A stretch of DNA of 64,000 nucleotides from JAJYKC01 sp963823105 (GTDB lineage Bacteria; Acidobacteriota; Terriglobia; Bryobacterales; Bryobacteraceae), in the NCBI GenBank assembly GCA_963823105.1, contig CAWGKC010000005.1, forward strand, positions 930,001 through 994,000, written 5' to 3'. Shown in pieces: positions 14,944-25,000 of the stretch; positions within the stretch are counted from its first letter, which is position 1, and every line of letters starts with the position of its first letter. The position numbers and the translations under genes were made by a program. Under the pieces are notes generated by a model. It was given only the letters and a program-made list of their open reading frames with translations, had not been told where the DNA came from and did not search any database.

Positions 14944-16298
14944 GCGAAAACCTCGTCCGTCTTCCGCTCCGTCACCGCCGCCAACCCAGCCTCCATCACG
15001 TCCATCGCCTCGTCCATCTCGGCGTCGCGAATCACCAACGGCATCAGCACCCGCACCACGTTCCCATACGTCCCCGCCGTCACCAGAATCACTCCATGCT
15101 CATAGCAATACCGCGTCAGCGCCTTCACCTCTTGCGTCGCCGGCGTCTTCGCCTCCGCGCCGTTTACCAGTTCAATCGCCTGCATCGCCCCCAAGCCGCG
15201 CACATCCCCGACGATTCCCATCCGCCGCTTCCACCCCATCGCTCGCTCGTGAAACCGCGCCCCCAGCTCCATCGCCCGCTCGCAAAGCCCCTCCCGCTCG
15301 ATCGTCTCAATCGCCGCCAGCGCCGCCTCGCACGCCAGCGGATTCCCTCCGAACGTTCCTCCCAGCGCGCCCGGCCCCGTGTGGTCCATGATTTCCGCTT
15401 TCCCCGTGACCGCCGCCAGCGGCAACCCTCCGCCCAGGCTCTTCGCCATCACCACCAGGTCCGGTTGAACCCCCGAGTGCTCGCACGCGAACATCTTCCC
15501 CGTCCGCGCGAATCCCGTCTGCACTTCATCGGCGATGAATACAATGCCATGCCGGTCGCAAATCTCCCGCACCACCTGGAACCACTCCGCCGGTGGCGCG
15601 ATGAATCCTCCTTCGCCCAACACCGGCTCGGCGATAATCGCCGCCACCGACTCCGCCGCCGCCACCTTCTGGAACGTCTCCTCCAAATGCCGCGCGCAAT
15701 GCGCCTTGCACGAAGGATACTCAAGCGTGTACGCGCACCGGTAGCAATACGCGTATGGTACCCGGTACACATCGCTCGCAAACGGCTCGAACCCCGCCTT
15801 ATAAGGATGCGTCTTGCTCGTCAGCGACAGCGTCAACAGCGTCCGCCCATGAAACGCGTCCTCGAAGCAAATCACCCCCGGCCGCTTCGTATACGCCCGC
15901 GCGATTTTGATCGCGTTCTCCACCGCCTCCGCGCCGCTGTTCAACAGCAGCGTCTTCTTCTGGCCCGCCCCCGGCGCCAGCGCGTTCAATTTCTCCGCCA
16001 GCCTCACATAGCTCTCATAAGGCGTCACCATGAAGCACGTATGCAGAAACCGCTCCGCCTGCTCCCGCACCGCCTCCACCACCCGCGTATTGCAATGCCC
16101 CACGTTCAGGCACCCGATGCCGCCCGCCAGATCGAGAAACCGGTTCCCATCGACATCCTCGATTACCGCGCCCTCGCTGCGCTCTACAAACACCGGCGTC
16201 AATTGCGACACGCCCCTCGCCACCGCCTTCGTCCGCCGCTCCGCGAGAGCCTTCGACTTCGGCCCCGGAATCGCCGTCTTCAATTGAATCGCCGGCAT
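14940..16298 (-). CDS. gabT: 4-aminobutyrate aminotransferase-like class III transaminase
   Basis: A PLP enzyme of about 452 residues, class III. The cofactor region includes SGAEAVENAIKIARAYT, the aspartate in FIADEVQTGFARTG and the Schiff-base lysine in VMAKSLGGGLPLAAV. Sequence around EDAFHGRTLLTLSLT favours GabT/PuuE-type GABA transaminase, forming succinate semialdehyde from GABA. I use the ATG at 16298, which overlaps the stop of the preceding dehydrogenase (TGATG); an in-frame upstream start at 16307 is possible. The gene sits between two aldehyde dehydrogenases and the importer, which supports a GABA role, but a putrescine or diamine transaminase cannot be excluded. Confidence 0.87.
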   Translation of the reverse strand: MPAIQLKTAIPGPKSKALAERRTKAVARGVSQLTPVFVERSEGAVIEDVDGNRFLDLAGGIGCLNVGHCNTRVVEAVREQAERFLHTCFMVTPYESYVRLAEKLNALAPGAGQKKTLLLNSGAEAVENAIKIARAYTKRPGVICFEDAFHGRTLLTLSLTSKTHPYKAGFEPFASDVYRVPYAYCYRCAYTLEYPSCKAHCARHLEETFQKVAAAESVAAIIAEPVLGEGGFIAPPAEWFQVVREICDRHGIVFIADEVQTGFARTGKMFACEHSGVQPDLVVMAKSLGGGLPLAAVTGKAEIMDHTGPGALGGTFGGNPLACEAALAAIETIEREGLCERAMELGARFHERAMGWKRRMGIVGDVRGLGAMQAIELVNGAEAKTPATQEVKALTRYCYEHGVILVTAGTYGNVVRVLMPLVIRDAEMDEAMDVMEAGLAAVTERKTDEVFA

Positions 16299-17755
16299 CA
16301 GTACCACCCAATCGGCTGCTCGTTCAAATTAATATGCACCTGCTTCGCCTCCAGATATTCTTCGATCCCCCACGGCCCCAACTCGCGTCCGAATCCCGAC
16401 TGCTTATACCCGCCCCACGGCGCTTCGACGAACGTCGGCTGCATGTGATTCACCCAAACAATTCCCGCCCGCACCGCCTTCACCACCCGCAGCGCCCGGT
16501 AAATGTCCCTCGACCACACCGCCGCCGCCAACCCATATGGCGTATCGTTGGCGATCCGCACCGCGTCTCGCTCGTCTTCAAACGGAATCACCGCCGCGAC
16601 TGGTCCAAAAATTTCTTCGCGCGCGATCCGCGCCCCGTTATCCACATCGGAGAAGATCGTCGGCTCCACATAAAATCCCTTGCCAAAGGCCATCGCCCTT
16701 CCGCCGCCCGAGGCCAGCGTCGCCTCGCCCTTCCCGATCTCCTGATACCCCCTCACCCTATCGTATTGCTCCTTGCTCACCAGCGGTCCCATCTTCGTCT
16801 CGCGGTCCAGCGGCGCTCCCAGCCGGATCTTCTTCGCCTTCTCCACCATCGCCTCGACGAACTTTTTATAGATCGACTTTTCCACCAGAACCCGGCTGCC
16901 CGCCGAGCAAACCTCGCCCTGGTTGATGAACACTCCGAACAGCGCCCCGTCGATCGCCGCCTCGAAATCGGCGTCGGCGAAAAAGATATTCGGCGATTTC
17001 CCTCCCAGCTCCAACGTCACCCTCTTAATCTGTTCCGCCGCCGCGCGAAGGATCGTCTTGCCCACCGCCGAGCTTCCCGTAAACGCGATCTTATCCGTTC
17101 CCGGATGCGCCACCAGCGGCGCGCCCGCCTCTTCCCCGTACCCGGTCACCACGTTCACCACGCCCGCCGGAAACCCCAATTCCTCGAACCAACCCGCCAC
17201 CTCCAGCGCCGTCAGCGGCGTCTGCTCGGCCGGCTTCAACACGCAAGTACACCCCGCCGCCAGCGCCGGCGCCAGCTTCCACGCCGCCATCCCCAGCGGA
17301 TAGTTCCACGGAATAATTTGCCCCGCCACGCCCACCGGCTCCCGCAGCGTCAAACTCAGCGCGTTGTCCGGCACGGGATTCACATGCCCCAATACCTTCG
17401 TCGCCATCCCGCCGTAGTATTCAAAACACGTCGCCGCATCCGCGATATCGTACTCGGCTTCGACGATCGGTTTTCCGCAATTGCGCGATTCCATCTCCGC
17501 CAGTGCCGCCGCCTCGTCCCGAATCCGCCCCGCCAGCTTGAACAACAGCCGCCCGCGATCCTGCGCCGTCGTCTGCGCCCACGGCCCCTCGTCAAACGCA
17601 GCCCGCGCCGCCCGCACCGCCCGGTCCACATCCCCGGCGCGCGCCGACGGAACCTCCGCGATCGTTTCCTCGGTCGATGGATCGATCACTGGCAGCCACT
17701 CGCCGCCCGCGCTCTCCACCCGCTCGCCGCCAATCAACATTCGATACCGGTTCAT
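16298..17755 (-). CDS. Aldehyde dehydrogenase (betaine-aldehyde / 4-aminobutanal type)
   Basis: A 485-residue NAD(P)-dependent aldehyde dehydrogenase. The catalytic cysteine is in NQGEVCSAGSRV, the general base in LELGGKSP, the fold signature is IPWNYPLGMAAWKLAPALA, and the C-terminal block is WGGYKQSGFGRELG. The subfamily resembles BetB/PuuC enzymes, which oxidise betaine aldehyde or 4-aminobutyraldehyde. Placed between a GABA transaminase and a succinate-semialdehyde dehydrogenase, the second activity fits better: it would make GABA from the putrescine-derived aldehyde. Substrate is inference. The stop overlaps the next gene's start. Confidence 0.86.
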   Translation of the reverse strand: MNRYRMLIGGERVESAGGEWLPVIDPSTEETIAEVPSARAGDVDRAVRAARAAFDEGPWAQTTAQDRGRLLFKLAGRIRDEAAALAEMESRNCGKPIVEAEYDIADAATCFEYYGGMATKVLGHVNPVPDNALSLTLREPVGVAGQIIPWNYPLGMAAWKLAPALAAGCTCVLKPAEQTPLTALEVAGWFEELGFPAGVVNVVTGYGEEAGAPLVAHPGTDKIAFTGSSAVGKTILRAAAEQIKRVTLELGGKSPNIFFADADFEAAIDGALFGVFINQGEVCSAGSRVLVEKSIYKKFVEAMVEKAKKIRLGAPLDRETKMGPLVSKEQYDRVRGYQEIGKGEATLASGGGRAMAFGKGFYVEPTIFSDVDNGARIAREEIFGPVAAVIPFEDERDAVRIANDTPYGLAAAVWSRDIYRALRVVKAVRAGIVWVNHMQPTFVEAPWGGYKQSGFGRELGPWGIEEYLEAKQVHINLNEQPIGWY

Positions 17756-17762
17756 AATCCCT

Positions 17763-19127
17763 TTACTTCACCCACACCGTCTTCACGTTCACGAACTCCC
17801 GAATCCCAAACTCCGCCAACTCCCGCCCATACCCGCTCCGCTTCACCCCTCCGAACGGCAATCGCGGATCGGAGGCCGTCATGCTGTTCACAAACACCTG
17901 CCCCGCTTCGATTCCTTCGATAAACCGCTCCCGCTCCGCCGCGTCCTGCGTCCACACGCTCGCCCCCAATCCAAACGGCGAATCGTTGGCCAGCTCCATC
18001 GCCTCGTGCGCGTCCTTCACCCGGAACAGCATCGCCACCGGCCCAAACATCTCCTCGTAAAACACCGCCGATTCCCGCGGCACTCCCGCCAGCACCGTCG
18101 GCTCGTAGTAATTCCCCGGCCCTTGAATCTTCCGCCCGCCCGTCAGCACCCGCGCTCCCAGCGCCGCCGCCCGCTTCACCTGCTCGTGCAGTTCTTCCAA
18201 AATCTTCCCCGTCGCCAACGGCCCAACCTCCGTCGCCTCCTCCATCGGATCGCCCACCCGCAGCGCCTTCATCGTTTCCGTGAACCGCCGCTCGAACTGC
18301 TCGTAAATCCCTTCCGCCACGATAAACCGCTTCGCCGCGATGCAGCTCTGCCCGTTGTTAATCGTCCGCGCCTTCACCGCCGTCTTCACCGCGTCGTCGA
18401 AGTTCGCGCTCTCCATCACGATAAACGGATCGCTCCCTCCCAGCTCCAGCACCGTCTTCTTGATCTGATGTCCCGCATGCATCGCCACGGACCGTCCCGC
18501 CGGCTCGCTCCCCGTCAGCGTCGCCGCCACGATCCGTTCGTCGTTCAACAGCGACTCCACCTGATCGGCCTCGATCAGCAGCGTCTGAAACGCCCCCCTC
18601 GGCGCGCCCGCGCGATGCAGAATGTCTTCGATCGCCAACGCGCACTGCGGCACGTTGGAGGCGTGCTTCAACAGCCCCATGTTCCCCGCCATCAACGCCG
18701 GCGCCGCGAATCGCCACACCTGCCAAAAGGGAAAATTCCACGGCATCACCGCCAGCACCGGCCCCAGCGGCTGGTACTTGATATAGCTGTGCGAGGCCCC
18801 TGTCGCCACTTCCTCGTCCGCCAATTGCCGCTCGCCGTTCTCGGCGTAATACCGGCAGCCCAGCGCGCATTTCTCCGCCTCCGCCACCGCCGAAGCGAAC
18901 GTCTTTCCCATCTCGGCCGTCATCAGCGCGCCGAACTTCCTCTTCTCGCTTTCGAGAATCTCCGCCGCCTTCACCAACACCTCGCGCCGCCGCGCGAACG
19001 CCGTCTTCTTCCACTCGTGAAATGTCGTCCACGCCAACTCCAGCTTCTCTTCCGCCGCGTGGTCGGACAGCGGCTCGAATACGCGCAGCGTCTCGCCCGT
19101 CGCCGGATTGACCGATTGAATCGCCAT
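17763..19127 (-). CDS. gabD: Succinate-semialdehyde dehydrogenase (Sad/GabD-like)
   Basis: A 454-residue aldehyde dehydrogenase of the shorter Sad/YneI-type branch: it begins MAIQSVNPATGETLRVFEPLS and lacks the N-terminal extension of GabD proper. Catalytic cysteine in NNGQSCIAAKRF, general base in LELGGSDPF, substrate loop PWNFPFWQVWRFAAPALMAGN. It would take succinate semialdehyde to succinate as the last step of GABA breakdown. Seven bases separate it from the next dehydrogenase and eleven from the permease upstream. Confidence 0.87.
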   Translation of the reverse strand: MAIQSVNPATGETLRVFEPLSDHAAEEKLELAWTTFHEWKKTAFARRREVLVKAAEILESEKRKFGALMTAEMGKTFASAVAEAEKCALGCRYYAENGERQLADEEVATGASHSYIKYQPLGPVLAVMPWNFPFWQVWRFAAPALMAGNMGLLKHASNVPQCALAIEDILHRAGAPRGAFQTLLIEADQVESLLNDERIVAATLTGSEPAGRSVAMHAGHQIKKTVLELGGSDPFIVMESANFDDAVKTAVKARTINNGQSCIAAKRFIVAEGIYEQFERRFTETMKALRVGDPMEEATEVGPLATGKILEELHEQVKRAAALGARVLTGGRKIQGPGNYYEPTVLAGVPRESAVFYEEMFGPVAMLFRVKDAHEAMELANDSPFGLGASVWTQDAAERERFIEGIEAGQVFVNSMTASDPRLPFGGVKRSGYGRELAEFGIREFVNVKTVWVK

Positions 19128-19138
19128 AAGACTCTATG

Positions 19139-20563
19139 CTACGCCGCCAGCGTCGCCGCGCCCTCCTCTAGCGTCTTCTTCCGCGAGTAATACCGGAACA
19201 ACCCTCCCGCCAGCGCCAGAAACAACACGCACGTTCCCACCATCTTCAATTCGAACCGCCAGATCGAATCGATCTGCCGCGACGGGACGAACGCAACCAC
19301 CCCTCCCGCCACCGTCGTCGCCAGTCCGCTCACCGCCGCGATCCGCAGCTTCCCTCTTCCAAAAAAAGTCACCCTCTCCGCGCCGCCATAAGCCACCCGC
19401 ATCAGCGCGCCGTATAAATACAGATACGAAATCATCTGCAGCACCACCGACAAATCCAGCAGCGTCTGATACGCCTCCCGCACCGTCGATCCGCCCACGA
19501 AGCTCATGCTCACCAGCGCCGACGACAGCGCCGCCATCGCGATCAGCGCGATGTGCGGCGAATGATACTTCGGATGCACCCGCCCGAACATCTTCGGCAG
19601 ATAGCGGTCGATCCCCGACACGAAAAGGATCCGCGCCGACCCGCTCACCCACGCCGACGTCGATCCCGTAATCGAAACCCCCAGCAGCACCGCCAGCGGA
19701 GCCACGATCCACCCCGCGCCAATCCCCCCCGCCATCTTGTCCACCGCCTGCATCACGCCCTGCACCACCTTCACATCTTGCTGCCGCACCGCCACCAGCA
19801 GCGCCAGCGTCGCCCCCACATACAACGTCCCCGAAATCGCCCCTCCGAACATCGTCCCTCGCGGCACCGTCTTCTTCGGATCGCGAATTTCATCGCCCAT
19901 CACCGGCCCCAGCTCCAATCCCACCAGCCCGAAACAAATCACTCCAAATGTCGAAACGATCGGCCAGTCCATGTGCCCGATCGCGAAGCTCGACGCCGTC
20001 AAACTCGGCCCCTGCCGCACCACCGTCACCACCCCCAGCCCGATCAGCGACACCGCCGTCACCAGCGTCCCGAACCCACCGGCGTTGCTCACCCATTTGC
20101 CCACGCCCACTCCGAAAATATTCGCCATCGAAGCCAGCCACAGCAGCCCCGTCGTGATCGAAAAGAAAAACAACTGGTTCTCGGCCAGCTTCGCCAGCGC
20201 CGGCCCGCCCGCGTAAGTCAGCGTCCCCGTCAGATAAAACAGCAGCGTCGGAACGAAGAACATGTTCGTCGTCCAGTAACACCACCCGCACATAAACCCG
20301 TGGAAATCGCCGAAGCTATCCTTCGCCCACAGATAGATGCCGCCCTCGCCCGGCATGTGCTGCGATAGCTCGATCACCGCGATCCCCTGCGGCACGAAAA
20401 AAAAGCCCAGCGCCAGCAGCCACAGCCAAACCGTAGTCGGCCCGCTCGCCGCGATCACCGGAACCAGATTCAGATTCGCGATCGCCGCCACGCACAGCCA
20501 CGTCAGGTCCCACGTCCCCAGCGCCCTTTTCAGTTGCGCCGCGCCTTCTTTGTTCGTGGCCAT
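19139..20563 (-). CDS. APC-family amino acid permease
   Basis: A 474-residue integral membrane protein with about twelve hydrophobic segments. The N-terminal region (LTWLCVAAIANLNLVPVIAASG) and MPGEGGIYLWAKDSFGD are typical of the APC superfamily, in the branch that includes glutamate/GABA and related amino acid transporters. ATG 20563 follows GAGGAG. Its position between catabolic genes suggests import of GABA, glutamate or a related amine; the exact substrate cannot be read from sequence. Confidence 0.85.
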   Translation of the reverse strand: MATNKEGAAQLKRALGTWDLTWLCVAAIANLNLVPVIAASGPTTVWLWLLALGFFFVPQGIAVIELSQHMPGEGGIYLWAKDSFGDFHGFMCGWCYWTTNMFFVPTLLFYLTGTLTYAGGPALAKLAENQLFFFSITTGLLWLASMANIFGVGVGKWVSNAGGFGTLVTAVSLIGLGVVTVVRQGPSLTASSFAIGHMDWPIVSTFGVICFGLVGLELGPVMGDEIRDPKKTVPRGTMFGGAISGTLYVGATLALLVAVRQQDVKVVQGVMQAVDKMAGGIGAGWIVAPLAVLLGVSITGSTSAWVSGSARILFVSGIDRYLPKMFGRVHPKYHSPHIALIAMAALSSALVSMSFVGGSTVREAYQTLLDLSVVLQMISYLYLYGALMRVAYGGAERVTFFGRGKLRIAAVSGLATTVAGGVVAFVPSRQIDSIWRFELKMVGTCVLFLALAGGLFRYYSRKKTLEEGAATLAA

Positions 20564-20593
20564 GCGCCGCCGCTCCTCGATTCGCCGGTTCGA

Positions 20594-21970
20594 TTACGCC
20601 GTATGCGTTCCTACCGCCATCCGCTCCTGCTGCGCCACCGCCAGCGCCGGCGCTATTTCCGCGAACACGCTCAAATGATTTTCAATGTCCTTCTCCGTGT
20701 GCGCCACCGATAGCGTCCACTGCTCGTCCCAGCCGAAGGGTTGCGGCAACACGCCCCGGTTCGCCATCGCGAACCAGTAGTGATTCCACAAATCGATATC
20801 CACCGTATGCCAGTCGCGGTAATTCCGTATCCGCCGCGGATACAGCATCAGCGCCCCATTCGCCCCCGCGCCATCGGCATAGGCCACGATGTCGTTCTTC
20901 GCCAGGACCTGAGTATACCCTTCCACCATCCGCCGGCTCAGCTTGTCGATGTGTACGTAAGCCTCTCTCGTCAATACTCCGCGGAACGTCGCCAACCCCG
21001 CCGCCATCACCACCGGATTCGTGTTGTAAGTCCCGGCGTGATAAATCTTCTGCTGCACGATGCCGTCCATGATCTCCCGGCTCGCCCCGAACGCCGCCAG
21101 CGGAAACCCTCCGCCGATCGTTTTGCCCAGCGTAATAATATCCGGCGTCACGCCGAAATACTCCGACGCCCCGCTCCAGCAGAGCTTCCCGCCCGTCTTG
21201 ATCTCGTCGAAAATCAGCAGCGCCCCATGCTTCTTCGTGATCTCGCGCAAACCCTTCAAATACCCATCGTCCGGCGTCACAAACGCCACGTTCATCATGA
21301 TCGGCTCTAAGATCACCGCCGCGATCTCGCCGCCGTGTTTCGCGAACAGCCGCTCCATCGCCGCCAGATTGTTGAACGGCGCCACCAGCGTCTGATCCGT
21401 CGTCGCCTTCAACACGCCCAGGCTCGACACCGCCGGCGTCGGATTCTCCGGATCGCCCGCCAGCTCCAGCTTCGGCTTTACGCTTACCGAAACCGCGTCG
21501 TGCCCGCCGTGATAGCATCCTTCCATCTTCACGATCTTGTCGCGCCCCGTCGCCGCCCGCGCCAGCCGGATCGCGTACATCGTCGCCTCGCCGCCGCTGT
21601 TGGTGAACCGCACCATGTCCACCGGAAACCGCGCGCATACCTCTTCCGCCAACTCCCGCTCCAACCCGTGCGGCATCCCAAACAACGTGCCCAAATGCAG
21701 CCGCTCCTCCACCGCCTTCATCACCGCTGGATGGCAATGCCCCGCCATCAGCGACCCGTAACAGAGGTTGAAATCGGCGTACTCGTTCCCATCCAAATCG
21801 TGAATGTGTCCGCCGTGTCCATCCTTCACGAAGATCGGATACGGCGGATAAAACCGGTAGTTGCTGCCCACTCCAAGCGGGATCCTCGCCGTCGCCCGCT
21901 CGTGCGCCTCCCGGCTCTTCGGCGTCCGCTTCTCGTATGTCTCGATCTCCTGCTTCAATGCTGGGTACAT
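20594..21970 (-). CDS. Class III aminotransferase, glutamate-1-semialdehyde aminomutase-like
   Basis: A 458-residue PLP enzyme. It resembles the glutamate-1-semialdehyde 2,1-aminomutase branch (VRFTNSGGEATMYAIRLARA, EGCYHGGHDAVSVS, the Asp in LIFDEIKTGGKL and the PLP lysine in ITLGKTIGGGFPLAAFG). A heme-biosynthesis role is unlikely because of the N-terminal extension and the setting in an amine-catabolic block, so a substrate-level aminotransferase acting on a diamine or amino acid is a fair guess. It is the first enzyme gene after the TonB receptor and 30 bases ahead of the permease gene. Confidence 0.8.
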   Translation of the reverse strand: MYPALKQEIETYEKRTPKSREAHERATARIPLGVGSNYRFYPPYPIFVKDGHGGHIHDLDGNEYADFNLCYGSLMAGHCHPAVMKAVEERLHLGTLFGMPHGLERELAEEVCARFPVDMVRFTNSGGEATMYAIRLARAATGRDKIVKMEGCYHGGHDAVSVSVKPKLELAGDPENPTPAVSSLGVLKATTDQTLVAPFNNLAAMERLFAKHGGEIAAVILEPIMMNVAFVTPDDGYLKGLREITKKHGALLIFDEIKTGGKLCWSGASEYFGVTPDIITLGKTIGGGFPLAAFGASREIMDGIVQQKIYHAGTYNTNPVVMAAGLATFRGVLTREAYVHIDKLSRRMVEGYTQVLAKNDIVAYADGAGANGALMLYPRRIRNYRDWHTVDIDLWNHYWFAMANRGVLPQPFGWDEQWTLSVAHTEKDIENHLSVFAEIAPALAVAQQERMAVGTHTA

Positions 21971-22048
21971 CTAGGGAAAGTTCCTTTGGGAATCGTCAAG
22001 TTTGAACTGCAAAATCGCTGTCCTACCAGCATAACCCGCCGGAGCGCG

Positions 22049-25000
22049 TCACCAGATCAACTTCAGCGCGAACTGCACCAGCCGCGGCGGCCGCGCCTGC
22101 AGCACCTTCCCGAACGTCCCTCCCTGCGCCGGAAGCCCGTCGGAAATATTCCCATCCACCTTGCTGAACTGCGCGTGATTGAACACGTTGAACATCTCCG
22201 CCCGGAACTCCATCTTGAACCGCTCGTCGATCTGCGTGTCCTTCAACATGCTGAAGTCCATATTGTTGATCCCCGGCCCGCAGCACACCGACCGGGGCGA
22301 ATTGCCGATTACTCCCAGGTTCGCCGGCTGCTGAAACGCCGAAGGGTTGAACGCCAGATTCAGCGGGTTCCGCGGATTCAGCCTTTGTAGCGGCGCCACC
22401 TGGTTCGGCTCGCCGGGCGACGAGAAAAAGAAGCTGTTCATCAATTCCAAATCGTCCGACGACATGATCGGCACCGGAAATCCGCTCTGGAACGTCAATA
22501 TCCCCGACGTCTCCCACCCGTTCAACACCTTGTCCGCGAATCCATGAACGTCCATGTGCGGAAATTGATAAAAGTAACTCGTCACAAACCGTTGCCGGGC
22601 GTCGAACAGCGAAAGCGAACGGCTCAGCCGGTAATTCAACGGATTCAGAACGTTCTCGAAACTCGAAGCGTCGTCGATCGACTTACTAAACGTATACGCC
22701 GCCTGAAACTGCAATCCCCTCGAAAAGCGCTTCTCCGCGCTGACCTGAAGCGAATTATAATTCGAATTCCCGATCGTATCCTCCGCGAAGATACTCGAAT
22801 ACACCGGCACTCCATCCGGCGGACACCCCGCTCCGGTCAGCGGGTTGCAATTCGGCGACGAATACTTCCGCAAGCCCACTAATGTAATCGGATTCGGATT
22901 CGGTCCCGTGATCGTCGGCTGCGGTCCGTATGGCAAATGGAAAGTAAACCCCGCCGGAATCGCGTTCGCCGGAATCGTATACGAGCTGTCCGCGCCGAAC
23001 GGCCCGCACGTCCCCGCTCCCAGCACCGAATTCAGATCGAGGCATGGCTGCGCCAGCCCATAATTCAGATCGTGCGACGCCAGCAGCCGGTGCCCCTGCG
23101 TTCCCACATATCCGATCTGCAGCAGGATATCCGACGGCAACTCGCGCTGGATCGTGAAGTTATACTGCTCCGAATACTGCGTCCGGATATTCGGCTGAAA
23201 CTGGCCATAAAGCAGCAGCGGCCGGAAGCTCGACCAATCCACCGGCTGGTTTCTGGGCGGATTCAATATCCCATTGAACGGATTCGGACTCGTGCTTCCG
23301 TTCTGCCCGATAAAAGGCGTGTTGAACATCGTATTCGAGAGCGCGATGCTTCCTCCAAACGGCGGCTCCGCGCTGAACTGCTCCAACACAAGCTGTTCGA
23401 TCGGGTTATAAAACATTCCCCATCCCATGCGCACGCTCGTCTTCCCCGCGTCGCCCAGCAGCGTATGCAGAACTCCCGAAGCCGCCGACGGACTCCACGC
23501 CAACCCGATCCGCGGCGCGAACGCTTTGTAATAGGTCTGCGTCATGCCCGCAGGGATCCCTTTGTCCCCAGGAAACACCAGCCCCAACGGAAACACCGAG
23601 TCTCCCGCCGACCCTTGCCCGCAACTCGTCGTTCCAAACGTCTGGACAAGCGGGTTATTCGCGGCCAACTGGCAAGGATAAATCGAAGTCACTTGTCCCG
23701 GCCGGAACGTCTGCACGTGTTGCCCGATATCGGTCAAGGGCGTGTCCAGCTCCCACCGCAACCCATAGTTCAGCGTCAGGCTCTTGCGAATCTTCCAACT
23801 ATCTTGCGCGAAAAGGAACAATTGCGTGCTCCGAACGTTCTCGTTCTGCGCCGACCCTTGCGTGTAAGTGTTCGGAAGCCCCAGTAAGTAGTCCGTGAAT
23901 AAGTTGTCCGACCCGACGTCGTTCGTCCCGCCGCTGTTAAAGCTGAACGACCCGTTCACGTTGTAATACAGCGTCTGGTCGAATCGCATCCTTCTCACGT
24001 CCGCGCCGAACTTCATCGTATGGTTGCCCGATACCTTACTCAGGTTATCCGACCATTGAAACGTGTTCCCGATCTGCGGCAACTCGCCTTCCGAATTGTT
24101 CCCGATCGAAAACCCTCCGCTGATGTTGATGAACGGAACCCCCTCGTGCGCCGCTCCCAGGTTCGGCGTGATCCCCGCCTGCGGATTGCCCGGACTCGAG
24201 AAACACGTTCCCGCCGCCACGCCCGTTCCGCACACGTTCTGGATTAGCGAAGTGTTCTGCGGATGGTTGAACGCAAGCTGCCCCTCGCGAAAATACGTGA
24301 AACGCGCCTCGTTCACCACCGTCGGACTCGCCGTCCACGTCTCGCTTAAATTAAACTGTTGATTCCGCTCGTCGAAAACCGACCCGAATCCCGGCACGTT
24401 CGCCCCCGCCGCCTGGAAGTTTGAAAACGGCTGCAAAGTCGAATCGTCGTCGGCGTAGTAATAAAAATTTAACTGATGTTTATCGCTGATCTTGTGATCC
24501 AGCCGCAGCGTCCCCTGAATGCCGCTATCCCGGAAATTCGGCACGCTCTGATAGGTGTTGAATCCGCTGTTGGCCAGCGGCACGTACCGGTTCATCAACG
24601 CTACCGCCGTCGGATCGAAACATTGCGTGGGGATTTTGTTGTTCGGAAAAATCGACGCCCACGCCGTTCCCGCCGCGATCGGCGCGCCCCCTTCCCCCGC
24701 CACCGCCGAGGAGCATCCCGGCCGGTTATTCAGCACCCCGGCCATGTTCGCATCGTTCAGCGTCCCCGCGAACGTGCTCTGCGGCCCGCTCGGCCCTTGC
24801 GAAAAATCCCCTCCCCGCTCCGCCGCCGTCGGCACAGTTACCAGATCCGACGGCAGCCCCTGCACGATCTGCCGGTCCTCGATCGACACAAAGAAGAAAG
24901 TCTTGTCCTTCTTGATCGGCCCGCCCAGCGTCCCGCCAAACTGGTTCTGATTAAACTGAGGATTGATGGTGTCGAAAAATCCCCGCGTGTTCAAATCGCG